DNA of 64,000 nt, taken from the NCBI GenBank assembly GCA_963924555.1, contig OZ004588.1, positions 6,793,205 through 6,857,204 on the forward strand, in the 5' to 3' direction. This DNA is from Crambe crambe. Taxonomy: Eukaryota; Porifera; Demospongiae; Poecilosclerida; Crambeidae. A model generated the notes under the pieces. It had not been told where the DNA came from. It worked only from the letters and a program-made list of their open reading frames with translations, and ran no database searches. Shown here piece by piece: positions 1 through 10,800 of this stretch. The position numbers were made by a program, and so were the translations under genes. The first letter of the stretch is position 1, and every line of letters starts with the position of its first letter.

Positions 1-1800
1 TTAACATAGGAATTCACTTTTCATTTAGCTAGCTAAGTGTGTGCTAACAACTAGCTGCATGAGCTCAAGGGTGACCATTGACTATTCCTATCTTTATAGG
101 GTGGTCATGGGGATGCAAGGCTATATAGGAATGCTGCCTGCCAGAACCTCTCCACATTGCAGAGAGAATAGTGATGAGTTCTAACTTTTAGACACATCCT
201 TGAATGCTGAATTAGGATATGTAGCTAACATAAGACATGTTTACCATAGCAACATTGCAAATAGTACAAGATGTGTATTGTGTACTTTAGCTATAATCAG
301 AGAATAACCTTTTAAAATTTATTTTGTAATAGAAAAAAATTTCTTGATAAGATAGTTTTTGTTTGAAGATCAGAACATGCATGCTACATACTACAAAAAC
401 TATAGTGTTTCCAATGACAGTTTTATCTATAGCCAAGAGTGTAGTTTTACCCCACTATACTATCAACTCAGTACCCATTCAACAGTGCACTGTTACCCCA
501 TTATAGCACTGTAAAAACAAGAGTGTGCACTTTCCCTGTAAACGGTATAGGTATGCAGTTTATACCTTACTGTTTACAGAGAATATTCCTTAGATATGCA
601 ACACACACTTTCATTCTTAGAGTGTAGCTATCATTATACTCAAAGGTGCACAGTATATGCTCAACAGTATACATGTATACATGACCATGCATGCATGATC
701 GAACATTATTATGACTAGTTTGTCCAATAATAATACTGAAATTGATTATCCATGGTAAAAATTGATACCTCTATAGCTACCTAGCTATCTCCTAGCACGA
801 ACAGAAGTTTGCTGGTTAGTGGTAGTATTCTGATTTGAGGGTGGATGAGAACTTGCTGGGGTAGATGGAAAGTTTGATGTAGTATTTTGAATTTCCACAG
901 GACTATTCTCAATATCGAATCGCCTAAGGAGTTCTCCTACACTGCGTCCTTGCTTTCTTACTTCTATCAACTATAATAACATACAATAATATGACAAAGT
1001 CATAGCTTAATTTACTTACCTCTCTCTCTTTCTTCTGAAGTAAAAAATTTAGTTTTGTATCTGATGACATACAATGTTATAGTAACTGCATTAATCTTCA
1101 TTCTAAAACTTACCAAGAGAATTTTTTCGATTGGAATAATATGGACAAATACAATGCTTTGGAACCATAAAAATCCTATAATAGGCAATACAATTCAATA
1201 TCATTGAGAGGATGTATTGTATTAGCTATTATTGGCACTTCTAATTTATGATGGCATCTGTTATAGATGCATGATCACTTGAAAATTAGCTAGCTATCTA
1301 GTTTTTCAGAATCTTTATTGCCCATTTTGAAATCAGTAAGCAATCATGCTTGCACAATAGCTACTGTATAGCTAGCTAGCTAGCTATTTATTATGAAGTG
1401 CAAGTATAACTATAGCTATGGCTATGTTAGCTTTACCCAATTAGGCATAATACATGAAGTATTAACTGAACAGTCCAACATGTCCAACACATGATAGCAT
1501 CCTGCCTGAACATGAACCAGAAACATAATAGACTCAATAGGAAAGTTATGAAGAGACAGAACTTCAAAAAGAAAATGATACATGATGCTTCCTTCTGTGG
1601 ATTTTCTTCCAGTTCTTTTCTTCCTTTTGCAATTTTCTGTAATAATGATAGCTACGCAGTAATGTAGCTAATAGTGGAAGGTCAGTCTCCCCCTATGTAA
1701 AGCTATTATTAGCCCTTTTCACTATATGCCAGCCACTACGTAGATGAATTTCATGGATCCTCCTTTTGCTATCTATGATTTGATGTAGTCTATACTTTAA

Positions 1801-1850
1801 GTCTCGCGTATATAGCCAGACCCAAAGAATCGAGTTTGGCTACGCGAGAC
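1801..1850. repeat. Palindromic GTCTCGCG-ended element (diverged)
   Basis: The two ends are inverted copies: GTCTCGCGTA plus GCCAGAC on the left pairs with GTTTGGC plus TACGCGAGAC on the right, apart from a four-base TATA insertion. It is a diverged relative of the elements at 2123-2224 and 56425-56477. Confidence 0.6.
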
Positions 1851-2122
1851 TAGTCTTGTGTTATTCCACACATACTAGCCTCGAACCCAAGCCTCTCTTT
1901 AAGTTTTTCCTTTTTTGGGGGCGCGGGGCTACACAAGAAATGAAGAAACAGACTTACCCTCTCTAAACTTTCCAGGGTATTACATCTGTCTGTTTGGGTC
2001 TTTAAGGAGAATAAAAGTAGTTACATAGACATTATACTATTAGCTATAATAGTTATACCTCATCCAACCTATTTCCCATTTTTACTATCCCTACGAATAC
2101 GAGTAACGAGCGAGGGGTGTGG

Positions 2123-2224
2123 TAGTCTCGCGCGCCCGCCCCTCCAAAATAAAATCGAAGGGCTAGGGCTAGGGCTAGGGCTAGGGCTAGGGCGGATCCG
2201 CGGAGGGGCGGGCGCGCGAGACTA
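2123..2224. repeat. Perfect 23-bp inverted repeat around a GGGCTA tract
   Basis: The arms 2123-2145 and 2202-2224 are perfect 23-base inverted copies that begin TAGTCTCGCGCGCC and are extremely GC-rich. The 56-base loop carries about five tandem GGGCTA units (roughly 2159-2192). The surrounding DNA is AT-rich, so this is a discrete fold-back insertion. A decayed piece resembling the loop of the 56425 element (CCGACCC, then TTACCAACCGC) lies just downstream at about 2295-2320. Confidence 0.8.
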
Positions 2225-2340
2225 GGGGTGTGGCTGGCCGGCCATGAATCGAATTCATACCGCTCATGTGCGCGTGCGCTGGTCATGCTCGCGCACCGAC
2301 CCTTTACCAACCGCTAGGGACGATTAAAAAAAGATATTTT

Positions 2341-2603
2341 TTAATACAACTGAAGAATGTTATTCCCACAATCACACACGTACACCACTCCACCGTGGTC
2401 TACTGCTATTCCTTGAGGATCATCAAATGCTTCCTGACCAAATAATGTCACAAACTGACCCTCACACGTGAATACAGTAATACAGTGATTACTGTCACTG
2501 ACATATACTCTATTGCTTGTGTCAATAGCAACACCAACAGGGCAGTCAAGTTCTCCCCTTCTCTTACCGTAACTCCCAAGAACTGTCCCTCAGCTGTCAA
2601 CAC
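2341..2603 (-). pseudogene. Disabled last NHL repeats of the TRIM gene
   Basis: Downstream of the stop at 2604-2606 the minus strand still encodes NHL sequence: after one frame change near 2580-2585 it reads YGKRRGELDCPVGVAID, then VYVSDSNHCI, and ends with VYVCDCGNNILQLY and a TAA at 2341-2343. About 87 codons are recognisable. Two lesions cut them off. A TAA stands where the repeated NHL motif (ADTFNHRIQ) predicts CAA, and one base is missing about 20 bases later. Either the tail was lost recently or one or both lesions are sequence errors. Confidence 0.75.
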
Positions 2604-4397
2604 TTAGATGCGATGATTAAATGTATCGGCCACATACACTTTCCCAGCATTATCACAGGCTACACCCCATGGATTATTGAATTGTCCTTTGCCATTGCCA
2701 CGCTTTCCAAAAGTGCCATATGTGGTGAGGTCATAGTTCAATATGCTAACACAACGATTTTGATCCACCACGTATAATTTATTATTTCTAGCATTGAATG
2801 CAATATCCTTGGGTTTATAAAACAGTGCACCATCTTTATCACCCACAGCTGCTAAAAACTGGCCAGTTGGTGTGAACTTCTGAATGCGATGGTTAAAGGT
2901 ATCAACCACAAAAATGTTCTGATCCCCATCCACTGTTATTCTACGAGGGTAATTGAATTGTCCTGGACCTGATCCATGTGTACCAAATGACTGAAGCTTA
3001 TCCCCACTGGGACTGAAAATAGAGATACAGTGCCCTGAGCTTTCAGTTACTATCAATTCCTTTTTCTCGTTGATTGCTACTCCAAAAGGTTCATTCAAAT
3101 CACCGATGGTTTGGATTGGTGTACGCTTCTCTACTGGTGCTCTCACAGTGACAATGAATGGACTCCCTTGGATTTGCTGATTGTTGATTTTGATGTGGAG
3201 TTGATGTCTCCCCTTGACAGTAGGGTGGTAGTTAATCTCACACTTGTTCTGTCCTCTCTTAACTACACAGCCTTGCACTGTGATACCAGTTATCTCAGAC
3301 ACTAGCTCACATTTTAGTGATTCAGTCGGCACTTTACATGGCGAGGCCTTATCGTCAATAGCTTCCACAATAACAGTAGATTTTTCTCCCACCTCTGCCA
3401 TTTTTAAGGCCTCACCTGTAGCAAGAAATTTCGACGGATCTGATATGAGTAATTGTCCATAGTTCTGACACATTGAAGCTACTTCTGGTGAGACTGAAAA
3501 TTCTATGTCAGCTCCTGTTACGGACTTGAGAATATTTCGCTCATACGGTGTTGCTAGCTCTTTAACTTGCTTCATTATGCCCATCTTCATCTTCAGCACT
3601 TCTCCCTGATTATTGGTTTTCAGGCTTTCCTGTAAGAAGTCAAGACAGCTGCCCAACTGGGCTAGGATGGTCTCCATCTGGTCCTTTTGAGATGCAAGGT
3701 TTTTCAACTTACCTCGAGTCATTTGTTGCAGTTGGTGGATAAGTTCAGTTTTCCTGACATCGATAACTTCGCAAAGTCGTTGGGCCGTATAGTGTATGTT
3801 TGCTTCGATATCTGCTCGCTGGTCAGATATTTCCTCACAATTCTTATCTAACTGTGCCATAGCTTCAGTGATGATCTTAAGCTGTTTTCTCACTGGTTCA
3901 AGTGATGGAGTAATCTCTTCCTTGTACTTCTCAAAGCATGAACTGATCAGGTCATACTCATGGCTGTGATGTTTCTGCCCTCGAAATACGCAATGAGAGC
4001 ATATTAGCTCCCCACATGACTCACAGTATAGCTCAAGTTCTTTGCCATCATGGACAGAGCAGCATTGCTTTGAAGAAACAGGGTGAGCCATAGCAACTTG
4101 AATATCCTCCTGATCAGCATCTTTGCTTTTCTTGTGCTCTTCCAAGATCTTCAAAAGATGGTTTACTTGAAAAGCTGACTGGAGGCCTGTCACTCCATTG
4201 GCTGGTATGGGTGTAGCCTGACGACAGGTGGGGCAAGTAAGCGAGAGTTGTCCCTGCTGGTCTCGGACGACCAGTCGCACGAGGCAATCCCTACAATAGA
4301 TGTGGAAGCACTGGAGAAGTTTGGGGTCGGTATAGGTGTCTAGACAAATAGCACAGTTGAGCTGTTCTTCCAATTTCTTGAGAGCTTTCTTTGCCAT
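2604..4397 (-). CDS. TRIM-NHL protein (RING, B-box, coiled coil, filamin, NHL), C-terminally truncated
   Basis: Single-exon gene of 597 codons that starts MAKKALKKLEEQ. A C3HC4 RING (Cys15, Cys18, Cys30, His32, Cys35, Cys38, Cys55, Cys58) predicts E3 ubiquitin ligase activity. A B-box follows at about 112-151, a coiled coil at about 155-265, a filamin-type Ig repeat at about 320-420, and NHL beta-propeller repeats from about 425. This order matches the TRIM2/TRIM3/TRIM71 class, in which the NHL propeller binds RNA or protein partners. Four NHL blades are visible, with the recurring VVDTFNHRIQKFTPTGQF type of motif. The frame then stops inside a blade at ADTFNHRI, where Gln is expected, so the propeller is incomplete. 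It could be a truncated functional protein or a young pseudogene. Confidence 0.85.
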   Translation of the reverse strand: MAKKALKKLEEQLNCAICLDTYTDPKLLQCFHIYCRDCLVRLVVRDQQGQLSLTCPTCRQATPIPANGVTGLQSAFQVNHLLKILEEHKKSKDADQEDIQVAMAHPVSSKQCCSVHDGKELELYCESCGELICSHCVFRGQKHHSHEYDLISSCFEKYKEEITPSLEPVRKQLKIITEAMAQLDKNCEEISDQRADIEANIHYTAQRLCEVIDVRKTELIHQLQQMTRGKLKNLASQKDQMETILAQLGSCLDFLQESLKTNNQGEVLKMKMGIMKQVKELATPYERNILKSVTGADIEFSVSPEVASMCQNYGQLLISDPSKFLATGEALKMAEVGEKSTVIVEAIDDKASPCKVPTESLKCELVSEITGITVQGCVVKRGQNKCEINYHPTVKGRHQLHIKINNQQIQGSPFIVTVRAPVEKRTPIQTIGDLNEPFGVAINEKKELIVTESSGHCISIFSPSGDKLQSFGTHGSGPGQFNYPRRITVDGDQNIFVVDTFNHRIQKFTPTGQFLAAVGDKDGALFYKPKDIAFNARNNKLYVVDQNRCVSILNYDLTTYGTFGKRGNGKGQFNNPWGVACDNAGKVYVADTFNHRI

Positions 4398-4842
4398 TTC
4401 TGTGGTCCTTTAATAATTGGAATCATAATCATCGTGTGCACGTCATCACAAAATGTGCGCGCACACATAGTCAGAGCTAGCTAGAAAAAAAAAAATACTG
4501 AAATTCATATACAATGAAAAAGGACAAGAATGAAAAGATAAGCAAGTTAAACAACAGTGCAGTTACAAAAATTAATATAGCCTGGGGTGTTTTACTATCA
4601 AGATTATAACAACTGAAGAAAGGCTACTATGAAAAGTACAGAGAAACTACATGTATAAAGTAGAAATGATAATGGAAAATGGCATTTCTTTGCATGTGTT
4701 ATTAAACGGTTCTTGTTATTATTTTTTTTTGCTGATAGTTCCTTCCTTCTTGAAACTTTCTTTTATCATGTATAAAATTAATATATGTGTGTCTTATGCA
4801 ATAGTAAAATATGAAATGATTTTCTCACTTCTTCGATTAGCA
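4398..4842. other. Gap between the TRIM start and the STAT 3' end
   Basis: The stretch contains the 5' flank of the TRIM gene, with an AT-rich tract and an A-run near 4484-4494, and the 3' flank of STAT. I see no coding sequence. Confidence 0.5.
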
Positions 4843-7800
4843 TTAAGAATTGCTGTCTATGCCATTCAGCATGCCACTGAAGTCATTGTCATTGAATGTA
4901 GACATGGGAGGTCCACTTGTATGGAAATCCAGGTTGGGGAGGGGAATATCACTTCCCACGCCACCCATGCCGGGCTATCAAAAGAAGAAGAAGAAAAAAT
5001 TCCCTATCATACATAATTATAATAATGTCTTGTGTCAAGACTGGTATATGTATAAAGGTGGGCCATAGAGTTCAAAGGTGCAGGGGGAGCCCAGTCAAGT
5101 AGTGACACACAGTAGGCGCTACTGAAGGAAATCTACATGTGTACGTTGGAAACCTACAGTAAGCTAACTACACAATATAGCAAATCTTACCGGCCATGGA
5201 GGGGACATTGGTGTCTGCAGAGGGAGACGGGGAGGGTAAAATAAAGAGTTAAAACAAAAAGTACTAGCAATAAATATTCTACCATAGAAAACTTGTGGCC
5301 CACATCAAAGCAGAATGACTATTTCTTTAATTAAACATTAATTTTCTCAAAACTGTATCCCAAACTTCTCTTAATAGTTGGACTGTCTCTACACCAAATT
5401 TCGTCCCAAGGCTATCTAGAAAGTATGCTCTAAGATGAATCCATTATAATTATTATGTGCTCACCCCAATGGAGACGATGGAGAGAGCAGGACTTGCTGG
5501 GGCTCCCGAAGACATGAGGTGTGGCACTTGGGACACCACATGCAAGGGAGCGCTAATGTAGCCACCAGGATTCTCGACAGCTATAAACGAAATCAAATAA
5601 CATTCAGTGAGAAATCTCTCTATGTGGATCTTTATAATGGACGCATTGAAACAGGCATGTATTTCACTCCTGGACTAAAGATATCTCTTACAATGACAAC
5701 ACCTTCCTATTGTCCTAAGAGTGCCCACATCAAGATGTTCCCCATTCTTATTTACTTACGTGGAGGAGAGTAGTACTTGCCAAAGACCTTGTCCTTGGGA
5801 GTGTTTGGGTAAATCAGTAGCAAATGTGTCAAGTCATGCAGCCTACATGAAAGCCATAATACATTATAGCATAATCTCCCTCTCTCCCTGGGAAGCACCA
5901 CACACCCACTTTTCTCACCTGTCAGCAAATGTTCTCATCCCCAAGTCGTGCTTGTTCCAGGGAGCCAGACTCAGTACTGATCTCTCTCCACTCACCATGT
6001 CACCCTCCGACACCCAAGCAATGGACACACCCCCAGGGTCACCCTCACTGAACCTGATCAGGAAAGTCCCGGGAGCACAGGAAAGCAGAAGTTTCTCTGC
6101 ATCAGCCTTGTTCATGAACCCTTGAATGGATCTGAGAGACATAGTTTGCATTAACCTCATTTCAAATAATGCACACCACCATCTATCTGACTTACCCTTC
6201 CACCCACTCTCGTTTCAGCGTTGTCTTGATCAGGTCCAAGTGTTTATAAAACCACTCCCAGAAAGTGAAATTCCTTCCACGCAACTGGTCCTAATATTAT
6301 GACATTAAGGAGAGCAACATTGTGATCGTACAGGAGGAGGCAAGGGAATATCCATATAAGGAAGGCAAGGAAACATCCATATAAGGAAGGCAAAGGAATG
6401 TCCATACAAGGAAATGATGTCCACATAAGGAATATAAGGAAGAAATGAGGGATTATCCAAAGCTTTTTATATCAGTGACCCCTTACCTTACACAGCTGTT
6501 GCCTGGTAACCATCTGTCTGGAGATGTCCTCTTCTTGACCTACAAGTCAAAAAAGACGTGGAAATGAAACCGAATTGTGTGCTTACAAAGTGGCATTGAA
6601 CTGAGCTGCCATGTTGTCATAACTTGATCACTTAATTGTCATAACCCTAGTAATTGCGCGTAACCATGATTTTTGTAAACAGTCAAGTCGTTTATTTTCT
6701 CCCTTTATTGTTATCTAATAACTACTCCAAGAGCTGGACAGGATGAATGTCCTGGCACTACCACAAGAAGCATAGCAGGTGTTTGGGTAATTCAGTGCAA
6801 TGCCATCATGATTGGCCCTGCTCTGTAACAGTGGGGTTAAGTCAACTAGACCACAATGTCCTGCGAATTGTCCAGTACAGATTTGATGGGACCTACCAAC
6901 TCCAAGGAGCTTTCTTCCCAAGTAATCCAAGTTCTGGGGAGTCAGGCCACGCCCAGTGTTAGCATGGAAGAAACAGTTGATGGCATCGGAGAGACGCGGC
7001 CATTCCACACTATCTGGTATTTGAAATGGCTCGCGATTCTAAGAAAAAAATGATCAATGTTATTATTAGTATTAAGCAAGGCTATAAAGTAAGGGATTAA
7101 GAATTTGCTTGTATTTTTTTTATCTCGTGTTATACAGTAAATCTGTAATTCTTCCTTATAGCACCTATTTCCTAAAGAGACCACCTCCCTACGAAAAAGG
7201 CCACTCCACCATGTCTTATTCCAATCTCTTAAAATTGCCCTGATTATCTCACTCCCTCCCATAGCTTCTGACTTACAGCTTCAGCGAAGGCATTGTCCCA
7301 GAAGATGGTGGCTTCTGCTGGAGGCTGCTGAGTCACATGTACTATGACCACCACAGGCAAACTGGAGGTCTTTACAGAGACTTCTAGCTCTCCTCCACCA
7401 ATGGTGAAGTGCGTACGATAGAGAAGAGTGAATTTCTCTTCTGTCACCATCTGTGGGCGGAACGATTAAAGGTGAATAGGTGAGTATTAATATGGAAGCA
7501 GTAATTAGGAAGGGGAAAGACAGAGCAAACTGAGTCAATGCGCACTTTAAGCATCATCTGTTAGCAGAGCAACTACAGGTGAGCATTAATTAGAGAGAAA
7601 AAGCCCTTAGAGACGGAAGCAGAACTTAGAAAGGAGCAAACTGAGTCAATGCACAGTCCTTCACATAGTAAAGCCATCACCACCACCTTACCTCACTGGC
7701 TACAGGTGAGCATTAATTAGAGGACATGGAAGCAGAACAATGGTGAACCACAACCACCAACTTACCTCACTGGTTCTCCTATCAGAATTCCTCTTTATCC

Positions 7801-10800
7801 TCCGCAGCTGCATAAAGTTGAAGGCGGCTGAGAAGGTGCCATTCTGAGAGTTGTACTCCATGGATTTCTGGTTGTTCAGGATCTCTCCGGAAGAGAAAGT
7901 ATTTGGAATTCTGAAAAAGAAAAAAAACCATCAAGAAAAAGTATTATAACTAACACAGCATACGTAATAAAGCAAGTAAGCATTGAAGTGTACATGTTAC
8001 TCATTCTTCAACCATAAAATCATATTTCAGGTAAATGTTTCTACTTTACAGCAACAACAGCATAAATGCAGTACGTGTTACAAAAAGGTCTCAGAAATGA
8101 TTATTCTCTCATTTATCACAACTTCTCTGTCATGCCACTTCCCTCCCACTACAATGTCTGTCAGCAAGAATGCTGCAGCTGTGGAGCTTGACAACTGAAG
8201 ACGTACCAACTGACAGTATTGATGTGGATTGAGCAGAAAATATAGTGGCATGACCTTCACGCACACATACCATTGTTTACTCAATCTTTGTATGCACTAG
8301 TATAGAGGAGGCAATCGGGAAAAGTGTGACTCAAACCTTTTACCTCTCATCACTGACCTTTCAACCAAATTAGGGCAATATTGTGTGGATATGGTACATA
8401 TAGACGTACTGACTTACTGTTTATTTGGGTCCAGCAGTATTGACTTGGCTTGCTTATCACTGCATATACAGAGAGTACACATGACTGAAGTACTACAGAT
8501 GTAGTATGCATGTACATCCGATGATTCTTTTGACAACTCCACAACAATACAATTGGAGAGCTCCTCTTGGAATAATAATGAACACTTTATAAGAAAATTG
8601 TACTCCCTTCTCCCATGTGGAAATGACCACCATAATAATGTGCTTATCACTTGGAAATGGTCACCTTAATGTGGCTACATGCACATGTTGATCACCTTCA
8701 TGTGACTGCATGACTACATGCTACATGCACTCACTTAATGATCGTGACCACCACCTCAGGGACTCCAAGATGAATCTGTAGCTTGCTGCCAATCAGTAAC
8801 CTATGTAGAATAGTAACTGAAGGACCCACTCATGGAGGATCAAAATGCACACCTTCTAACATGCTCACTCAGATAAATCTCCCCTCGAGGTCTTTAATTA
8901 AGGTCCTTGGACTAATAATCTATAATTATGTCAGGGTTCTCCCCATGATCTATTGAAGGCCCAGCGTCTAGAAGCCAGCCACCAGTAATTAATAATGTAT
9001 GGGGGAAGAACTGAAGGCATAGTGGCAAGACATAAGGCATAGGGGGAAGAACTGAAGGCATAGTGGCCCACTATGCCTTAAGATGCCTGGGGAGAACCCT
9101 ATATGTATTGATCCCTTGATCATTCATTATAACTGCTCTCCTCTCCATTGGTGTAAAGAATTGAGAAAATTAGAGTGAATGGAATAGACTTTAGTGACTG
9201 CCGCAACGTGATACTTTGAGCACTGGTGGCCTTACTGGACTGTGCTGGGCTGGACTTACCGTACAGCTGTGGAGAACCTGTTTGAGGTCTTGATGACTTG
9301 AGGAGGTTGCTTCTCTATCACAAAACTCCTAAAGATAAGAACAAAGAAGTTATTGACTGTTGGCAGGAGTGACTGATGACATGTGGAATGCATGCGCCTT
9401 ACGCCTGAATGAGGCTGACGAGGATATCGGTGAGGATCTGGGGGAAAGAGATGGATTGGTCAACTGGGAGGACGCCTTGGGGTAACCGTGTCTTCAGAAG
9501 ATCAAACTATATGATGTATAATTGTTTAAATGATTTTTATGCCATTAGAGATAATATAATATGACTATGGATTGGTTTTTCATGTCAACAGCTACCAATT
9601 TAAGGAGACTACTGCATGCAGTAAAATCACCTGTTTTGAGATCTGTCTACACCTCCACAGAACTTCAGCTAATGCTTCAAACCTGCATATCAACATAGTC
9701 ATTAAATATTATACCTACCACCCACCCATTCCTTCACATACCTACCTCTCATGAGGTCACACTATCGTCCCCTTCACACCATCCCCCCTCCCACCCCTCC
9801 CTTCCTTCCTTGCCTCTCCCCTCCCACCCTCCATCTCACCACTTCCCTCTCATCTCTCCTTACCACTGCTGCATGCTGTTGAGTTCCACTTTCCCCCTAT
9901 CATCCTCCCAGTTGAAGAGCCTCTGTGACTGCTTCCAACAGGAGAGCTCTGTACCCACCAGCAGGCTCTGGCAGTTCTGAATGTTGGTCACCACATCCTG
10001 GAATCTCTGGTTCATCTCCTACATATGCAGTAAGTATGTATGGGTACATACACCAATTAGATAAGACTTCAAACAAAATGATACACGAACTCCCTGAAAT
10101 GCAGGACACTTCTTTGATGTCCTATTGCACAACATCAGAACTACTGGTATTTCAAGGTACTGAACTGGATGCCTAACCCAATCGTGTTTAAGAGTCCATT
10201 AATCAGGATAGGTCTATCAATCAGGACATCTAGGTCCATCAATCAGGACATTGTTTCTATTTTCAAGGTCCATAAATCAGGACACTGTCTTAAAAAGATC
10301 ACCAATTCTACATACATGCAATAGGTACATGTTACATACCCCACAAGTTCTCTTCATGTCTTCAGCATCTTGCTTCAAGACTTGGTCCAGCAGCTGCTTC
10401 CTCTGTTGGTATTTGCCCACCTGGTCAGGAGGGATCCTATTCCCCTGTTGGAATGCTGCTGTGAGTGGGAAGAGAAGGGAGGGGAGAGTGGAGGGGGGAG
10501 GGGAGAGGGAGGGGAGGGGAGAGGGGGAAGGAGAGGAGAGGAGGGGGAGGAGAAAGGGAGGGGAAGGGAAAGGGGAGAGGGGAGGGAGGGAGGAGATGAG
10601 AGAAAGGGGGGGGGGGGGGAGGGAAAAGGGGGGAGGGAAAAGGGAAAGGGGAGGAACAAACAAAGAGGGAAGAGAAGAAAGAGAAAGGGAGGGATGCATA
10701 TTCATGTGACAAATGTTTACAAAGGGAGTACTGTAAAATTTGCACACAATTAAAGAGAAACACTTTTCACAGGAATCCCAAGTCCTCAAGAATAGAGAGA

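Larger units (their letters stand above)
1..2340. other. Gene-poor stretch with possible minus-strand exons
   Basis: I see no gene I can name here. On the minus strand, the open stretch 785-970 follows a good acceptor (TTATAG at about 971-976) and encodes a Ser/Thr/Pro/Asn-rich C-terminus with a basic start (VRKQGRSVGELLRRF). Two further GTAAG donors on the minus strand lie at about 1016-1020 and 1110-1114, with candidate short exons just upstream of each. I could not join them in one phase without a stop, so this may be the 3' end of a gene or chance. The rest holds AT-rich sequence, a CTAG tandem run near 1367-1385 and the palindromic elements listed separately. Confidence 0.25.

Noticed and set aside
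2159-2192. GGGCTA tract as a telomere
   Set aside because: Only five units, not TTAGGG, enclosed by inverted arms inside ordinary sequence; it is an internal repeat.
2053-2310. 85-codon minus-strand frame with Leu/Ala repeats
   Set aside because: It crosses the inverted repeat and GGGCTA tract; no family similarity or splice context.
6715-7008. 97-codon minus-strand frame
   Set aside because: Its first part is a real STAT exon; the remainder is intron read-through past the GTAGGT donor at 6896.
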